A DNA stretch of 5,856 nt from an uncultured Methylocystaceae bacterium (GTDB lineage Bacteria > Pseudomonadota > Alphaproteobacteria > Rhizobiales > Beijerinckiaceae): NCBI GenBank assembly GCA_945956975.1, contig CAMFKC010000184.1, forward strand, positions 1-5,856, given 5' to 3'. Under the pieces are notes generated by a model. It made no database searches. It worked only from the letters and a program-made list of their open reading frames with translations, and was not told where the DNA came from. The position numbers were made by a program, and so were the translations under genes. Every line of letters starts with the position of its first letter. Position 1 is the stretch's first letter. Positions 1 through 5,856 of this stretch are shown here, in pieces.

Positions 1-30
1 CACTTGCCTGCGCGCGCCTATTTGGTGTTC

Positions 31-681
31 ATGACCCCGATGGCGCATCGCGTTTCTCCCCGCCCCAAATGGTTCACGCCCGCGCTCTCGCTCGGGGCCC
101 GCGTCGCGCGCCCGTCGCGCCGTCTTGCGCTGGCGGCGCTGCCAGCGCTGCTGTTGGCGGGATGCGGCGGCGGCCAGATGGAGAGCTACGACCTTGCGGC
201 TGCGCCTGCGGAGACGCTGCGCGCAGGCTCGATCCGCGGCGTGCTGGCGGTCGCTGAACCATCGGCTGACGGGCCGCTCGATTCAGAACGGATCGTCATT
301 CGCACAGGGCCTGACCAACTCGCCTATCTCTCCGGCGCGAAATGGGCGGGATCCCTGCCGGGGCTGCTGCAGGGCAAGATCATTGCGTCCTTCGAAAATG
401 CGCGGCTGATGAAATCCGTCGTTCGGCCGGGCGGCGCGTCCGACTACTCGCTGCACGTCGACATCAGGCGTTTCGAAGTGGATGTCGCCAGCAATCTCGC
501 GCGTATCGAACTGTCCGCACGCATCATATCCGATCGCACCGGGCGGCCGGTGGCGGCGAAGGCGTTCAGCGGAACATCGCCCGCAGACCGCACCGCCGAC
601 GGCAAGGCGGCCGAAGCGCTGGATGCAGCGCTGGCCAACGTTCTGCGTCAGATGGTGATCTGGACCGCGGCCGCCATCTGA
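31..681 (+). CDS. ABC-type transport auxiliary lipoprotein (PqiC-like, ABC_trans_aux family)
   Basis: A probable outer-membrane or periplasmic lipoprotein that works with an MCE/Mla-type ABC lipid transporter, as PqiC-family proteins do. Seen: a long basic N-terminal stretch, a hydrophobic segment rich in Leu and Ala, then the lipobox L-A-G-C, with the lipidated Cys codon at 163-165 followed by GGG. The mature part has the family's features: a 'SYDL' stretch just after the Cys, an 'IVIRTGPDQLAYLSGAKWA' segment (alpha/beta core), 'FENARL', 'DIRRFEVDV' and a C-terminal helix ending near 'VIWTA'. The start is uncertain. The frame is open to the left edge, with TTG at 4 and ATG at 31 and 40. I chose ATG 31 because it overlaps a TGA (32-34) in another frame, as in translationally coupled genes, but no clear Shine-Dalgarno is visible. 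From any of these starts the region before the lipobox is unusually long (over 40 residues). The usual partners (MCE protein, permease, ATPase) would lie to the left, outside the window. The family call is firm; the exact lipid system is inference. Confidence 0.85.
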   Translation: MTPMAHRVSPRPKWFTPALSLGARVARPSRRLALAALPALLLAGCGGGQMESYDLAAAPAETLRAGSIRGVLAVAEPSADGPLDSERIVIRTGPDQLAYLSGAKWAGSLPGLLQGKIIASFENARLMKSVVRPGGASDYSLHVDIRRFEVDVASNLARIELSARIISDRTGRPVAAKAFSGTSPADRTADGKAAEALDAALANVLRQMVIWTAAAI

Positions 682-684
682 CCG

Positions 685-1176
685 TCAGAGATTGGCCTTC
701 TGGTCTTCAGGAACGTCGTCCCACGGCCGCCAGTAGAGCGCAGCGCATTCCTCCCTCAACACGCCGCCCTCGATCGTGACGTCATCGCGATAGGCTTTCG
801 CGACGAAGTCGAGCGTATCGACATGGCGCGCCTCAAAGTAGAGCTTGTGAACATCCTCCCGCCCTGCGCCGTAGACGATACGTCCAACCTTCGACCAGAT
901 CAGCGCCATCGTGCACATGCCGCAGGGCTGTAGCGTCGAGTAGAGGGTGGCGCCGCGCAATTCGCCGTTCATCCTGCCCTTGCCCGCCGCGCGGAGGGTT
1001 TCGATTTCGGCATGCGCGGTCGCGTCGCAATGGTCCTCGACGTGGTTGCGCGCGGCGGCGATCACTTTGCCGTCCAACACGATGACGCTGCCGATCGGAG
1101 CAAGCGCGGGATCCGCGCCGCGCTCGGTCGCAACCGCCAGCGCCTGCCTCATGAAACGTTCGTCGTCGGCTTGCAT
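685..1176 (-). CDS. Nucleoside/nucleobase deaminase (cytidine-deaminase-like fold, zinc-dependent)
   Basis: A 163-residue cytosolic enzyme of the CMP/dCMP-deaminase superfamily, expected to hydrolyse an amino group from a nucleobase or nucleoside using a zinc-activated water. Seen: the zinc motif H-A-E at residues 55-57 (His55 a zinc ligand, Glu57 the proton shuttle) and P-C-G-M-C at 84-88 (Cys85 and Cys88 zinc ligands). A beta strand 'GSVIVLDGKVIA' (29-40) and 'ARNHV' (42-46) precede the metal site, as is usual in the family. The start ATG (1174-1176) is well supported by GGGAGG four bases upstream. The substrate is open. The general layout resembles guanine deaminase and TadA-like proteins, but the part after the second zinc motif ('YGAGREDVHKLYFEARHVD') lacks the usual TadA residues, so I would not call it tRNA adenosine deaminase. 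The gene converges on the lipoprotein gene with 3 bp between stops. It lies downstream of the giant gene on the same strand but behind a terminator, so it probably has its own promoter. Confidence 0.88.
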   Translation of the reverse strand: MQADDERFMRQALAVATERGADPALAPIGSVIVLDGKVIAAARNHVEDHCDATAHAEIETLRAAGKGRMNGELRGATLYSTLQPCGMCTMALIWSKVGRIVYGAGREDVHKLYFEARHVDTLDFVAKAYRDDVTIEGGVLREECAALYWRPWDDVPEDQKANL

Positions 1177-1180
1177 CGAT

Positions 1181-1186
1181 CCTCCC
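1181..1186 (-). promoter_or_regulatory. Shine-Dalgarno site of the deaminase gene
   Basis: Read on the minus strand this is GGGAGG, followed by ATCG and then ATG. The strong match and short spacing fix the deaminase start at 1176. No equally good site precedes any other candidate start in this frame. Confidence 0.75.
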
Positions 1187-1231
1187 GCGCACTGGCATTG
1201 AAACGGGAGCCCGACCGCAAGGTTCCGAGCG

Positions 1232-1267
1232 GGCGGACCCGCGTCGTCGGCGCGGGCCGGGTCCGCC
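1232..1267. repeat. GC-rich inverted repeat upstream of the deaminase gene
   Basis: GGCGGACC at 1232-1239 pairs perfectly with GGTCCGCC at 1260-1267. Two more pairs (1240/1259 and 1241/1258) extend the stem to 10 bp around a 16-base loop. An alternative inner pairing, CCCGCG (1238-1243) with CGCGGG (1251-1256), competes with the innermost part. There is no T-run on either side, so it is not a standard intrinsic terminator. It could be an operator, an RNA structure in the deaminase leader, or a chance palindrome in GC-rich DNA. Confidence 0.5.
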
Positions 1268-1304
1268 GCAATTTCTTTCAGGACAGGATGCTCAGCCCCG
1301 CCAC

Positions 1305-1331
1305 AAAAAAAGGCGGCGCCGAAGCGCCGCC
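1305..1331 (-). terminator. Intrinsic (rho-independent) terminator of the giant coiled-coil gene
   Basis: On the minus strand the order is GGCGGCGC, loop TTCG, GCGCCGCC, then seven T. The stem is 8 bp, perfect and all G-C, and is capped by the very stable UUCG tetraloop. It lies about 25 bases past the TAG of the giant gene (1357-1359). The T-run on the minus strand gives the direction. No matching T-run follows the stem on the plus strand, so it is one-directional. It separates the giant gene from the deaminase. Confidence 0.93.
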
Positions 1332-1356
1332 CTGATTGACCCTGCGTTCCCCGCGG

Positions 1357-4300
1357 CTATTCGAAGCGCTGCGCGGCGTGCGCAAGCATCGTGTAGACCT
1401 TGCCCGTATCCGACACGAGATAGGACTTGGCCAGCGAGCCGTCGCGATCGTCGCGGCCGACTTCGGCGAGCAACCGCTCGAACTCGTGGATGTAGCGGTC
1501 GATCGTGTCGCGGAATTCGCGTTCGGCGCGGTAGCGGCGGCGGATCTCGTCGAACGCCTGCTGGCCCTGCAGCGTGTAGAGCCGGCGGCTGAACACGTTG
1601 CGCTCGCCGCGGCGATAGCGCTCCCACAGGTCGACCACCGCATCGTGGTCGAGCATGCGCGCGATGTCGAGCGACAGCGCATCCAGCGAGTCGATCGGCT
1701 TCGGCGCGGGCGTCGCCGGCCGCGCGGCCTCCTCGTCGCGCGAAGCGCGCGCAAGCAGGTCGGTCAGCCAGCCGGCGCCGCGTTCGGCGGGCTCGGCCGC
1801 GGGCCGCGACGGCGTCGGCGCGGGAATGCGCATGCGCTGCGGCTCGGGAGCCGGGGCAGGCGCAGGAGCTGGCGCCGGCGGCTCGGGAACGCGCTGCGGC
1901 TCGAGCGAGCGCCGCAGTTCAGGCGCTGGTTGAGGCTGGGGCGGCGGCGCGATATGGCGCGCCGGCGGAATCGGCGGTTGCGGTTCCGCGACGTCATGTC
2001 CGCGGCCGGCGCGCGTCACGATGGCGGTCAATTCGTTCAGCGCCTTGATCTGGTCGCCGACGATGCGCCGCATCGTGCTGGCCTGTTCGGCCGTCTCGCG
2101 CGGCAGGTCGGCGACCCCGCGCGACACCTGCTCGCGCGTCGTCTCGAGCTCGCGCTGGATTTCCGCGGTCATCGAGCGAATGTCCGAGGCCGCCGTTGCA
2201 AACCGTTCGGTGGCTTCGCCGAACAGACGCGCCATCTGCTCGTTGGCCTGCTCGTAGGCCGCGCGCAGCGCCGCAGCCGTGCGCTCGCGCTCGCGGCCCG
2301 TCGCCGCGCGAATCTCGCCGAACTGCTGTTCGACATTGGCCGATGTCGCCTGCGAGGCCTCGGTGAGATATGCGCCGATTTCGCGGGCGCGCGCTTCCGA
2401 GGCGCGGAAGGAGTTTTCGACCAGGCCCGCGAAGGACGAGAGCACATTGTCGAAATCGTCGCGACGCGCTTCCAGTTGCGTCAGCAATTCGCCGAGCGAC
2501 TCGCGGCGGGCGTTGAGCGTTTGGTCGAGTTCCGCCTGCGTGCGGGCGAGTTCCGCCGCGCTCTGGGCGAGTGAGGCAGAATGCGCATCGACCGCGCCGA
2601 CGATTCCCTGAGCGTCGCCCACGACCGAGGCTGCGGAACTCGTAACCCGCGTGAGGTCGGTCGAGGCCTGCTCGATCGCGCTGCGCATGGCGGCGAGTTT
2701 CTCGCCTAGCGCCGTGTCCAACGCGCCGAGGCCCGTGGAAGCCTGTCCGACGATGCCCTGCAACGCATTGTTGGTCTCGCCGAGCCGGCCGAGCACCTCC
2801 GTCAGTTCACTGCGGATCTTCTCATGCGCGCCGCTGACGGCGCCGACGGACTGGTTCGCGCTGGCGTCGATCGCCTCGCGCAGGGCGGTGGTCGAGCGGT
2901 CGAGCGCAATCGCCACTTCACCCTGCTTGCGTGCGAGATGCTCGACGACGGCCGAACCGCGCTGCTCGATGGCGTTGGTGACGAGTTCGCCGACGCTCGC
3001 CAGCTCCTTCGACACTTCGTCGCCGCGCGCGGTGAGAAGGTCGATGAGCAGAGATCCCTTGGTGTCGAAGATCGAATGCAGATCGCTGGTGCGGGCCGAG
3101 AGCAGATCGATGAGCCCCTTGCCGCGCTCGTCGATGGAGGTCCCAAGGACGCCCAGTTCCTTGTTGAGTTCGGCGTTGATGCCCGCGACTCGCTGAACCA
3201 GCGCGTCGGAAAGCTCGCCGGTGCGCGTGTGCAGAACGACATCGAGTTCGCGCCGCGCCTCGCTCAGCGTCGAGCTGATTTCCTGGATGCGCTGCGCCAG
3301 TGTCGACAGGACGGCATGGCCGCGCTGATCGATATCGGCCGAAACAGCCTGGAGGCGATCGACGACGCGGTGCTCGAAATGCCCGATGCGTTCGTCGAGC
3401 GCGCCGGCGATCTCGTCCGTGCGCGACTTGATCGCGTCGTGCGCCGTCTGCAGGCGCGCATGCAGCGATTCGGCGGCTTCGCGGCCCCGGCTGTCGATCT
3501 CGTTGGAGACGAGGTCGAGACGGCGCACCACGCGGTCCTCGAACTGCTGGATTCGGCCATCGAGCGTGGCCGCGATTTCCTCGGCGCGACCGCCAAGGGT
3601 CTGGTTGATCTCGCTGGCCTTGGCGCCGAGCGTGTCGCTGATCTCCGTCGTGCGGGCGATCAGCGCGTCGTCGATCTCGCGCGCCTTGCTGTCCAGCGCG
3701 AGAGTGACCTCGCGACCGCCCTCGCCAAGAACGCGGGCGATCTCGATGGCGCGACGCGCCAGCGCGTCATTGAAGGTCTGCGAGCGCGCTTCGAGCCCGC
3801 CGTCGATGCGCAGCACCAGATCGTCGAGACGTTCGGCGGCTTCGCGCATCTTGTCGGTCGAACGGCGCTCGAAGGCGTCCACCTGCGTCGACAGTTCTGC
3901 GGAGATCGAGGCTGCGCGCTCGGCCAGACGATCGGTGAAGGCCGCGCCATGGACAGTGACGGCGTGCTCGATCGACTCCAGATGACCGGCGACTTGATCG
4001 GTGAAGCCGCGCGCATGTTCGCCGATGCGGTCGGCGGCAAGGCCGGAATGGGCGCGCAGCGTCGTCTCGAAGGCCTGCAGACGGTCGCTCAGCGTCTCGT
4101 GGAACGACTTCGAATTATGGCCGATGCGGCTGGCCGCTTCTTCGCTCTTGCCGGCGAAATCGGTCTCGAACGCGTCGAGGCGCGCGGTGATCGCATTGCG
4201 CGCGTCATCGGCGCGGTCAACGATGCGTTCGGCGATGGCGCGGTTGGTTTCGGCCATTTCGGCTTCAACCTTTTCCAGCCGTCCGGCGAGCTCGGCGGCG

Positions 4301-5856
4301 ATCCGCTCGCCTTGCGCGATCAGGCGCTCGGACGCCTCGCCTTCGTGGCGGCTCAGGGCGTCCGCGAAATCCGCGAATCGGGTCGCCAGCGTTTCGTTCA
4401 GACGGTCGCCGTGGCCGGCGATCGCATTGACAGCGTCCGTGGCCGTGACAGCGAAGCGCGTGTGGAGGTCGCCGGCCCGCGATTGCAGGGCGGCGACGGC
4501 GCGCGATGACGCTGTTTCGAAATTGGCGGCAAGCCCGTCGATCTGATCGCCAAGCGCCTGAGAGGCTTCCGCGGCGGAAGCGACGAAACGGCGCTCCATC
4601 CCGCCGGTGCGGTCCTCCAGGCCCATGAGTATGTCGGCGGCCGTCTCGGCAAAGCGGTCGTGCAGGGACTCGCTGTGCTGGGTGAAGGCGGCCTGCGCCG
4701 ACGCCGTCGCGGCGCTCAGCCTCTCGTGCAGGCTGTCTGCGTGCTGCGCGAGCTTGCCGACCGCGTCGTCTGTCTTTTCGACATAGACCGACACGATCCG
4801 GTCGGATTGCTCTTCGAGACCGCTGCGGGCGCGTTCATGCGTGTCCGCCATCAAGGCGCTCATGCGCGCGCTGCTGTCCTCGAACGTCCGCGCAGCCTCG
4901 GAGACCTGGGCTGCAAGCGTGTCGGTGAACTGCTGCGTGTTCGACCGCAACGTCGATTCGAGCGCCGCGCCGTGGGTGTCGAGCTTCTCGCTGATCCCGG
5001 CTGCATTGGTCTGCAGCGTCGTCGCGAGCGAATCGCTGTGTGTGTCGAGCTTTTCGGCAATCCGGGCGGCGTTCGCCTGCAGGGTCGATTCGAGCGAGGC
5101 CCCGTGCGTGTTCAGCGTCTCGCCGATCCTGGCGGCATTCGCCCGCAGGGTCGATTCGAGAGAAGCGCCGTGCGTGTCCAGCTTCTCGCCGATGTGCGCG
5201 GCGTTCGTCCGCAGGGTCGATTCGAGCGATGCGCCATGCGTACCGAGCTTGTCGACGAGCTCCAGCATGTTCGTCGTCAATGTCGTCTCGAGAGCGCCGC
5301 TGTGCGATTGCAGCGTGTCGGCTATGTGGTCCGTGCTGGTGCGCAAGGTCGTTTCAATCGCGCCGCCATGGACCTGCAGCGTGTCGGACAGCGCCTGTGT
5401 GTTGGTCCGGAGCGCGGCGTCAAGCGTCTCACTGTGATTTGCGAGGGTCTCGGCGATCTCCTGCGCGCGTTCACGCAGCGTCGTGTCCAGCGAATTGCCA
5501 TGCACCGTGACGGTTTCATGGATGCGGTCGCCGGTTTCGGCGAGCCGGTTGACAAGGCTGCGGCCGTGGCCGTCGATCGTCCCCGCGATCGTATCGGACA
5601 GCGCGCCGAGGCGCTTGACGATGTCTTCGCTGCGGCCCTGCAGGTCGAGCGCCAGCGTCTCGCTGGTCTCGCGCAGCCGGCCGGTCGTCTCCTCGACCTT
5701 GGTGGTCAGAAGCCCGACCACCGCCTCGCTGGCGCCGGTCAGCTGGCCAGTGACATGCATGCCGGTCTCGGACAGCTTGCCGACGATCTGGTCGCCTTGC
5801 GACGACAGGCCGAGCAGGATGCGCTCCCCGGTCTGGCCGAGCGAGCTGGAAATCTC
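1357..5856 (-). CDS. Giant apolipoprotein-like coiled-coil protein, probable growth-pole-ring (GPR/RgsE) family, 5' end missing
   Basis: A partial gene: 1499 codons and a TAG are visible, and the frame stays open to the right edge. The ATG at 5758-5760 is internal, since the repeat phase continues through it for 32 more codons. Numbering from that Met, residues -23 to 988 are 92 unbroken 11-residue repeats with hydrophobic residues at positions 5 and 9, often paired as 22-mers like those of apolipoprotein A/E. Residues about 989-1250 are further coiled coil with a Ser/Thr/Gly/Ala-rich stretch near 1031-1068. Residues 1259-1326 are rich in Pro, Ala, Gln and Glu. A small amphipathic patch, 'GWLTDLLARA', lies at 1330-1339. 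The C-terminal domain (about 1356-1467) is helical and charged, with 'DLWERYRRGERNVF' and 'SDTGKVYTMLAHAAQRF'. I recall near-identical C-termini in Hyphomicrobiales giants. In Agrobacterium, GPR (about 2100 residues) forms a ring at the growth pole, and RgsE is its Sinorhizobium relative. A membrane-anchored N-terminus, if present, would be off-window. Generic annotations such as 'kinesin-like' would be misleading. The protein class is near certain; the GPR identity is inference. Confidence 0.8.
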   Translation of the reverse strand, partial: EISSSLGQTGERILLGLSSQGDQIVGKLSETGMHVTGQLTGASEAVVGLLTTKVEETTGRLRETSETLALDLQGRSEDIVKRLGALSDTIAGTIDGHGRSLVNRLAETGDRIHETVTVHGNSLDTTLRERAQEIAETLANHSETLDAALRTNTQALSDTLQVHGGAIETTLRTSTDHIADTLQSHSGALETTLTTNMLELVDKLGTHGASLESTLRTNAAHIGEKLDTHGASLESTLRANAARIGETLNTHGASLESTLQANAARIAEKLDTHSDSLATTLQTNAAGISEKLDTHGAALESTLRSNTQQFTDTLAAQVSEAARTFEDSSARMSALMADTHERARSGLEEQSDRIVSVYVEKTDDAVGKLAQHADSLHERLSAATASAQAAFTQHSESLHDRFAETAADILMGLEDRTGGMERRFVASAAEASQALGDQIDGLAANFETASSRAVAALQSRAGDLHTRFAVTATDAVNAIAGHGDRLNETLATRFADFADALSRHEGEASERLIAQGERIAAELAGRLEKVEAEMAETNRAIAERIVDRADDARNAITARLDAFETDFAGKSEEAASRIGHNSKSFHETLSDRLQAFETTLRAHSGLAADRIGEHARGFTDQVAGHLESIEHAVTVHGAAFTDRLAERAASISAELSTQVDAFERRSTDKMREAAERLDDLVLRIDGGLEARSQTFNDALARRAIEIARVLGEGGREVTLALDSKAREIDDALIARTTEISDTLGAKASEINQTLGGRAEEIAATLDGRIQQFEDRVVRRLDLVSNEIDSRGREAAESLHARLQTAHDAIKSRTDEIAGALDERIGHFEHRVVDRLQAVSADIDQRGHAVLSTLAQRIQEISSTLSEARRELDVVLHTRTGELSDALVQRVAGINAELNKELGVLGTSIDERGKGLIDLLSARTSDLHSIFDTKGSLLIDLLTARGDEVSKELASVGELVTNAIEQRGSAVVEHLARKQGEVAIALDRSTTALREAIDASANQSVGAVSGAHEKIRSELTEVLGRLGETNNALQGIVGQASTGLGALDTALGEKLAAMRSAIEQASTDLTRVTSSAASVVGDAQGIVGAVDAHSASLAQSAAELARTQAELDQTLNARRESLGELLTQLEARRDDFDNVLSSFAGLVENSFRASEARAREIGAYLTEASQATSANVEQQFGEIRAATGRERERTAAALRAAYEQANEQMARLFGEATERFATAASDIRSMTAEIQRELETTREQVSRGVADLPRETAEQASTMRRIVGDQIKALNELTAIVTRAGRGHDVAEPQPPIPPARHIAPPPQPQPAPELRRSLEPQRVPEPPAPAPAPAPAPEPQRMRIPAPTPSRPAAEPAERGAGWLTDLLARASRDEEAARPATPAPKPIDSLDALSLDIARMLDHDAVVDLWERYRRGERNVFSRRLYTLQGQQAFDEIRRRYRAEREFRDTIDRYIHEFERLLAEVGRDDRDGSLAKSYLVSDTGKVYTMLAHAAQRFE
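1360..1695 (-). other. Conserved C-terminal helical domain of the giant protein
   Basis: Encodes residues about 1356-1467. It is dense in Arg, Glu, Asp and aromatic residues (Trp1379, several Tyr and Phe) and has no 11-residue periodicity, so it reads as a folded domain rather than coiled coil. The probable order is a helix with 'LDIARMLDHDAVVDLWERY', a helix-rich basic stretch 'RRLYTLQGQQAFDEIRRRY', an acidic helix 'IDRYIHEFERLLAEV', and the final 'SYLVSDTGKVYTML'. I recognise it as conserved at the end of giant proteins in Hyphomicrobiales but can name no domain family or ligand. A docking role is inference. Confidence 0.6.
1783..1986 (-). other. Proline-rich linker of the giant protein
   Basis: Encodes residues 1259-1326, with runs such as 'PPPQPQPAPEL' and a seven-step Pro-Ala alternation followed by 'PEPQRM'. 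It should be extended and disordered and separates the long coiled coil from the C-terminal domain. A second, shorter Pro-rich stretch (residues 1347-1355) follows the amphipathic patch, so that patch sits between two flexible arms. Confidence 0.75.
2797..5832 (-). repeat. 92 tandem 11-residue (33-base) coding repeats
   Basis: The translation from residue -23 to 988 divides into 92 units of exactly 11 residues with no insertion or deletion. Typical units are 'HGASLESTLRT', 'NAARIGETLNT', 'RTTEISDTLGA' and 'RIQEISSTLSE'. Position 5 is usually I, L, V, F or A, and position 9 is usually L, I, V or F. Position 1 is polar or basic. The partial unit at the window edge ('EISSSLGQ') fits the same phase, so the array continues outside. 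Eleven residues make almost exactly three helical turns, as in hendecad coiled coils and apolipoprotein helices. Most units are diverged in DNA and kept in register by protein-level constraint. Confidence 0.92.
4942..5271 (-). repeat. Five near-identical 66-base tandem repeats inside the giant gene
   Basis: Encodes residues 164-273, five 22-mers built around 'HGASLESTL' followed by 'NAARIGEKLDT'-like halves. The 15-base plus-strand word CAGGGTCGATTCGAG recurs at 5080, 5146 and 5212, exactly 66 bases apart. Two neighbouring units (5107-5172 and 5173-5238) agree at about 55 of 66 bases by eye. This DNA-level similarity exceeds that elsewhere in the array and points to recent duplication or gene conversion. 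Confidence 0.85.

Larger units (their letters stand above)
1177..1304 (-). promoter_or_regulatory. Intergenic leader, probable promoter region of the deaminase gene
   Basis: This is the stretch between the terminator of the giant gene and the deaminase start. Because the terminator should stop read-through, a promoter reading leftward is expected here. I see no convincing -35/-10 pair. The nearest AT-richer stretch on the minus strand is around 1270-1285 (CTGAAAGAAATTG), and a weak TTGCGG lies at 1215-1220. It also holds an inverted repeat at 1232-1267. No small gene is supported in it. Confidence 0.35.

Noticed and set aside
685..1176. tRNA adenosine deaminase TadA
   Set aside because: The zinc motifs fit the superfamily, but the residues after the second motif differ from the TadA pattern, so a specific substrate cannot be claimed.
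1215..1230. Sigma-54 type promoter in front of the deaminase
   Set aside because: The GG and GC elements near here are not at the required spacing, and no consistent -24/-12 pair is visible.
1336..2574. A 412-codon open frame on the plus strand opposite the giant gene's 3' part
   Set aside because: Same codon-aligned antisense effect. It starts next to the terminator, has no ribosome binding site, and its Arg/Ala/Gly-rich product resembles no known protein.
2824..4509. A 561-codon open frame on the plus strand, antisense to the giant gene
   Set aside because: It is codon-aligned with the minus-strand gene. Such a frame stays open whenever the sense gene avoids TTA, CTA and TCA codons, which are rare in GC-rich genes. 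The product is a low-complexity mirror of the repeats with no domain.
4942..5271. CRISPR-like array
   Set aside because: The regular 66-base period is explained by in-frame 22-residue protein repeats. There are no conserved short repeats with unrelated spacers.
5758..5760. ATG as the start of the giant protein
   Set aside because: The frame continues upstream to the window edge and the 11-residue repeats run through this Met without a break; it is an internal residue.
1357..5856. Methyl-accepting chemotaxis protein or kinesin, as such repeats are sometimes labelled
   Set aside because: There is no conserved chemoreceptor hairpin tip and no P-loop motor domain in the visible part. The similarity is only coiled-coil composition.

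Overview
The window is GC-rich DNA with the codon habits of an alphaproteobacterium, most likely a member of the Hyphomicrobiales (Rhizobiales). This rests on the gene content: a PqiC-like transport lipoprotein, a small nucleoside deaminase, and a giant repetitive apolipoprotein-like coiled-coil protein whose C-terminal domain I recognise from that order. The genus cannot be fixed from the sequence alone.

Layout: bases 1-681 (+) hold an ABC-transport auxiliary lipoprotein (PqiC/ABC_trans_aux type) with a clear lipobox. It is probably the last gene of an MCE/Mla-type lipid transport operon lying upstream of the window. It converges, with only 3 bp between stop codons, on a 163-residue zinc-dependent nucleoside deaminase on the minus strand (685-1176), which has a strong Shine-Dalgarno sequence. 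Bases 1177-1356 are intergenic. They hold a GC-rich inverted repeat in the deaminase leader and a textbook intrinsic terminator with a UUCG loop, which ends the giant gene. From 1357 to the right edge (1357-5856, minus) runs one uninterrupted open frame of 1499 codons plus stop; its 5' end lies outside the window.

The giant protein dominates the window. Its visible part begins with 92 consecutive 11-residue repeats without a single phase slip, about 1012 residues, often paired into apolipoprotein-like 22-mers. Next come about 260 residues of ordinary coiled coil, a proline-rich linker, a short amphipathic patch and a compact C-terminal domain of about 110 residues. The repeat region is zoned. 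Its N-terminal part has a His residue every 22 residues, ten times in a row. Its C-terminal part has Arg/Lys at the first position of nearly every 11-mer. The best match I can name is the growth-pole-ring protein family (GPR of Agrobacterium, RgsE of Sinorhizobium), a giant apolipoprotein-domain protein of the polar growth zone. That identification comes from architecture and memory, not from a search.

The three genes do not look like one pathway. The giant gene and the deaminase share a strand but are separated by a terminator, and the lipoprotein belongs to a unit reading in from the left. All three touch the cell envelope or nucleotide housekeeping, and no mobile element, RNA gene, CRISPR or phage signal is visible.
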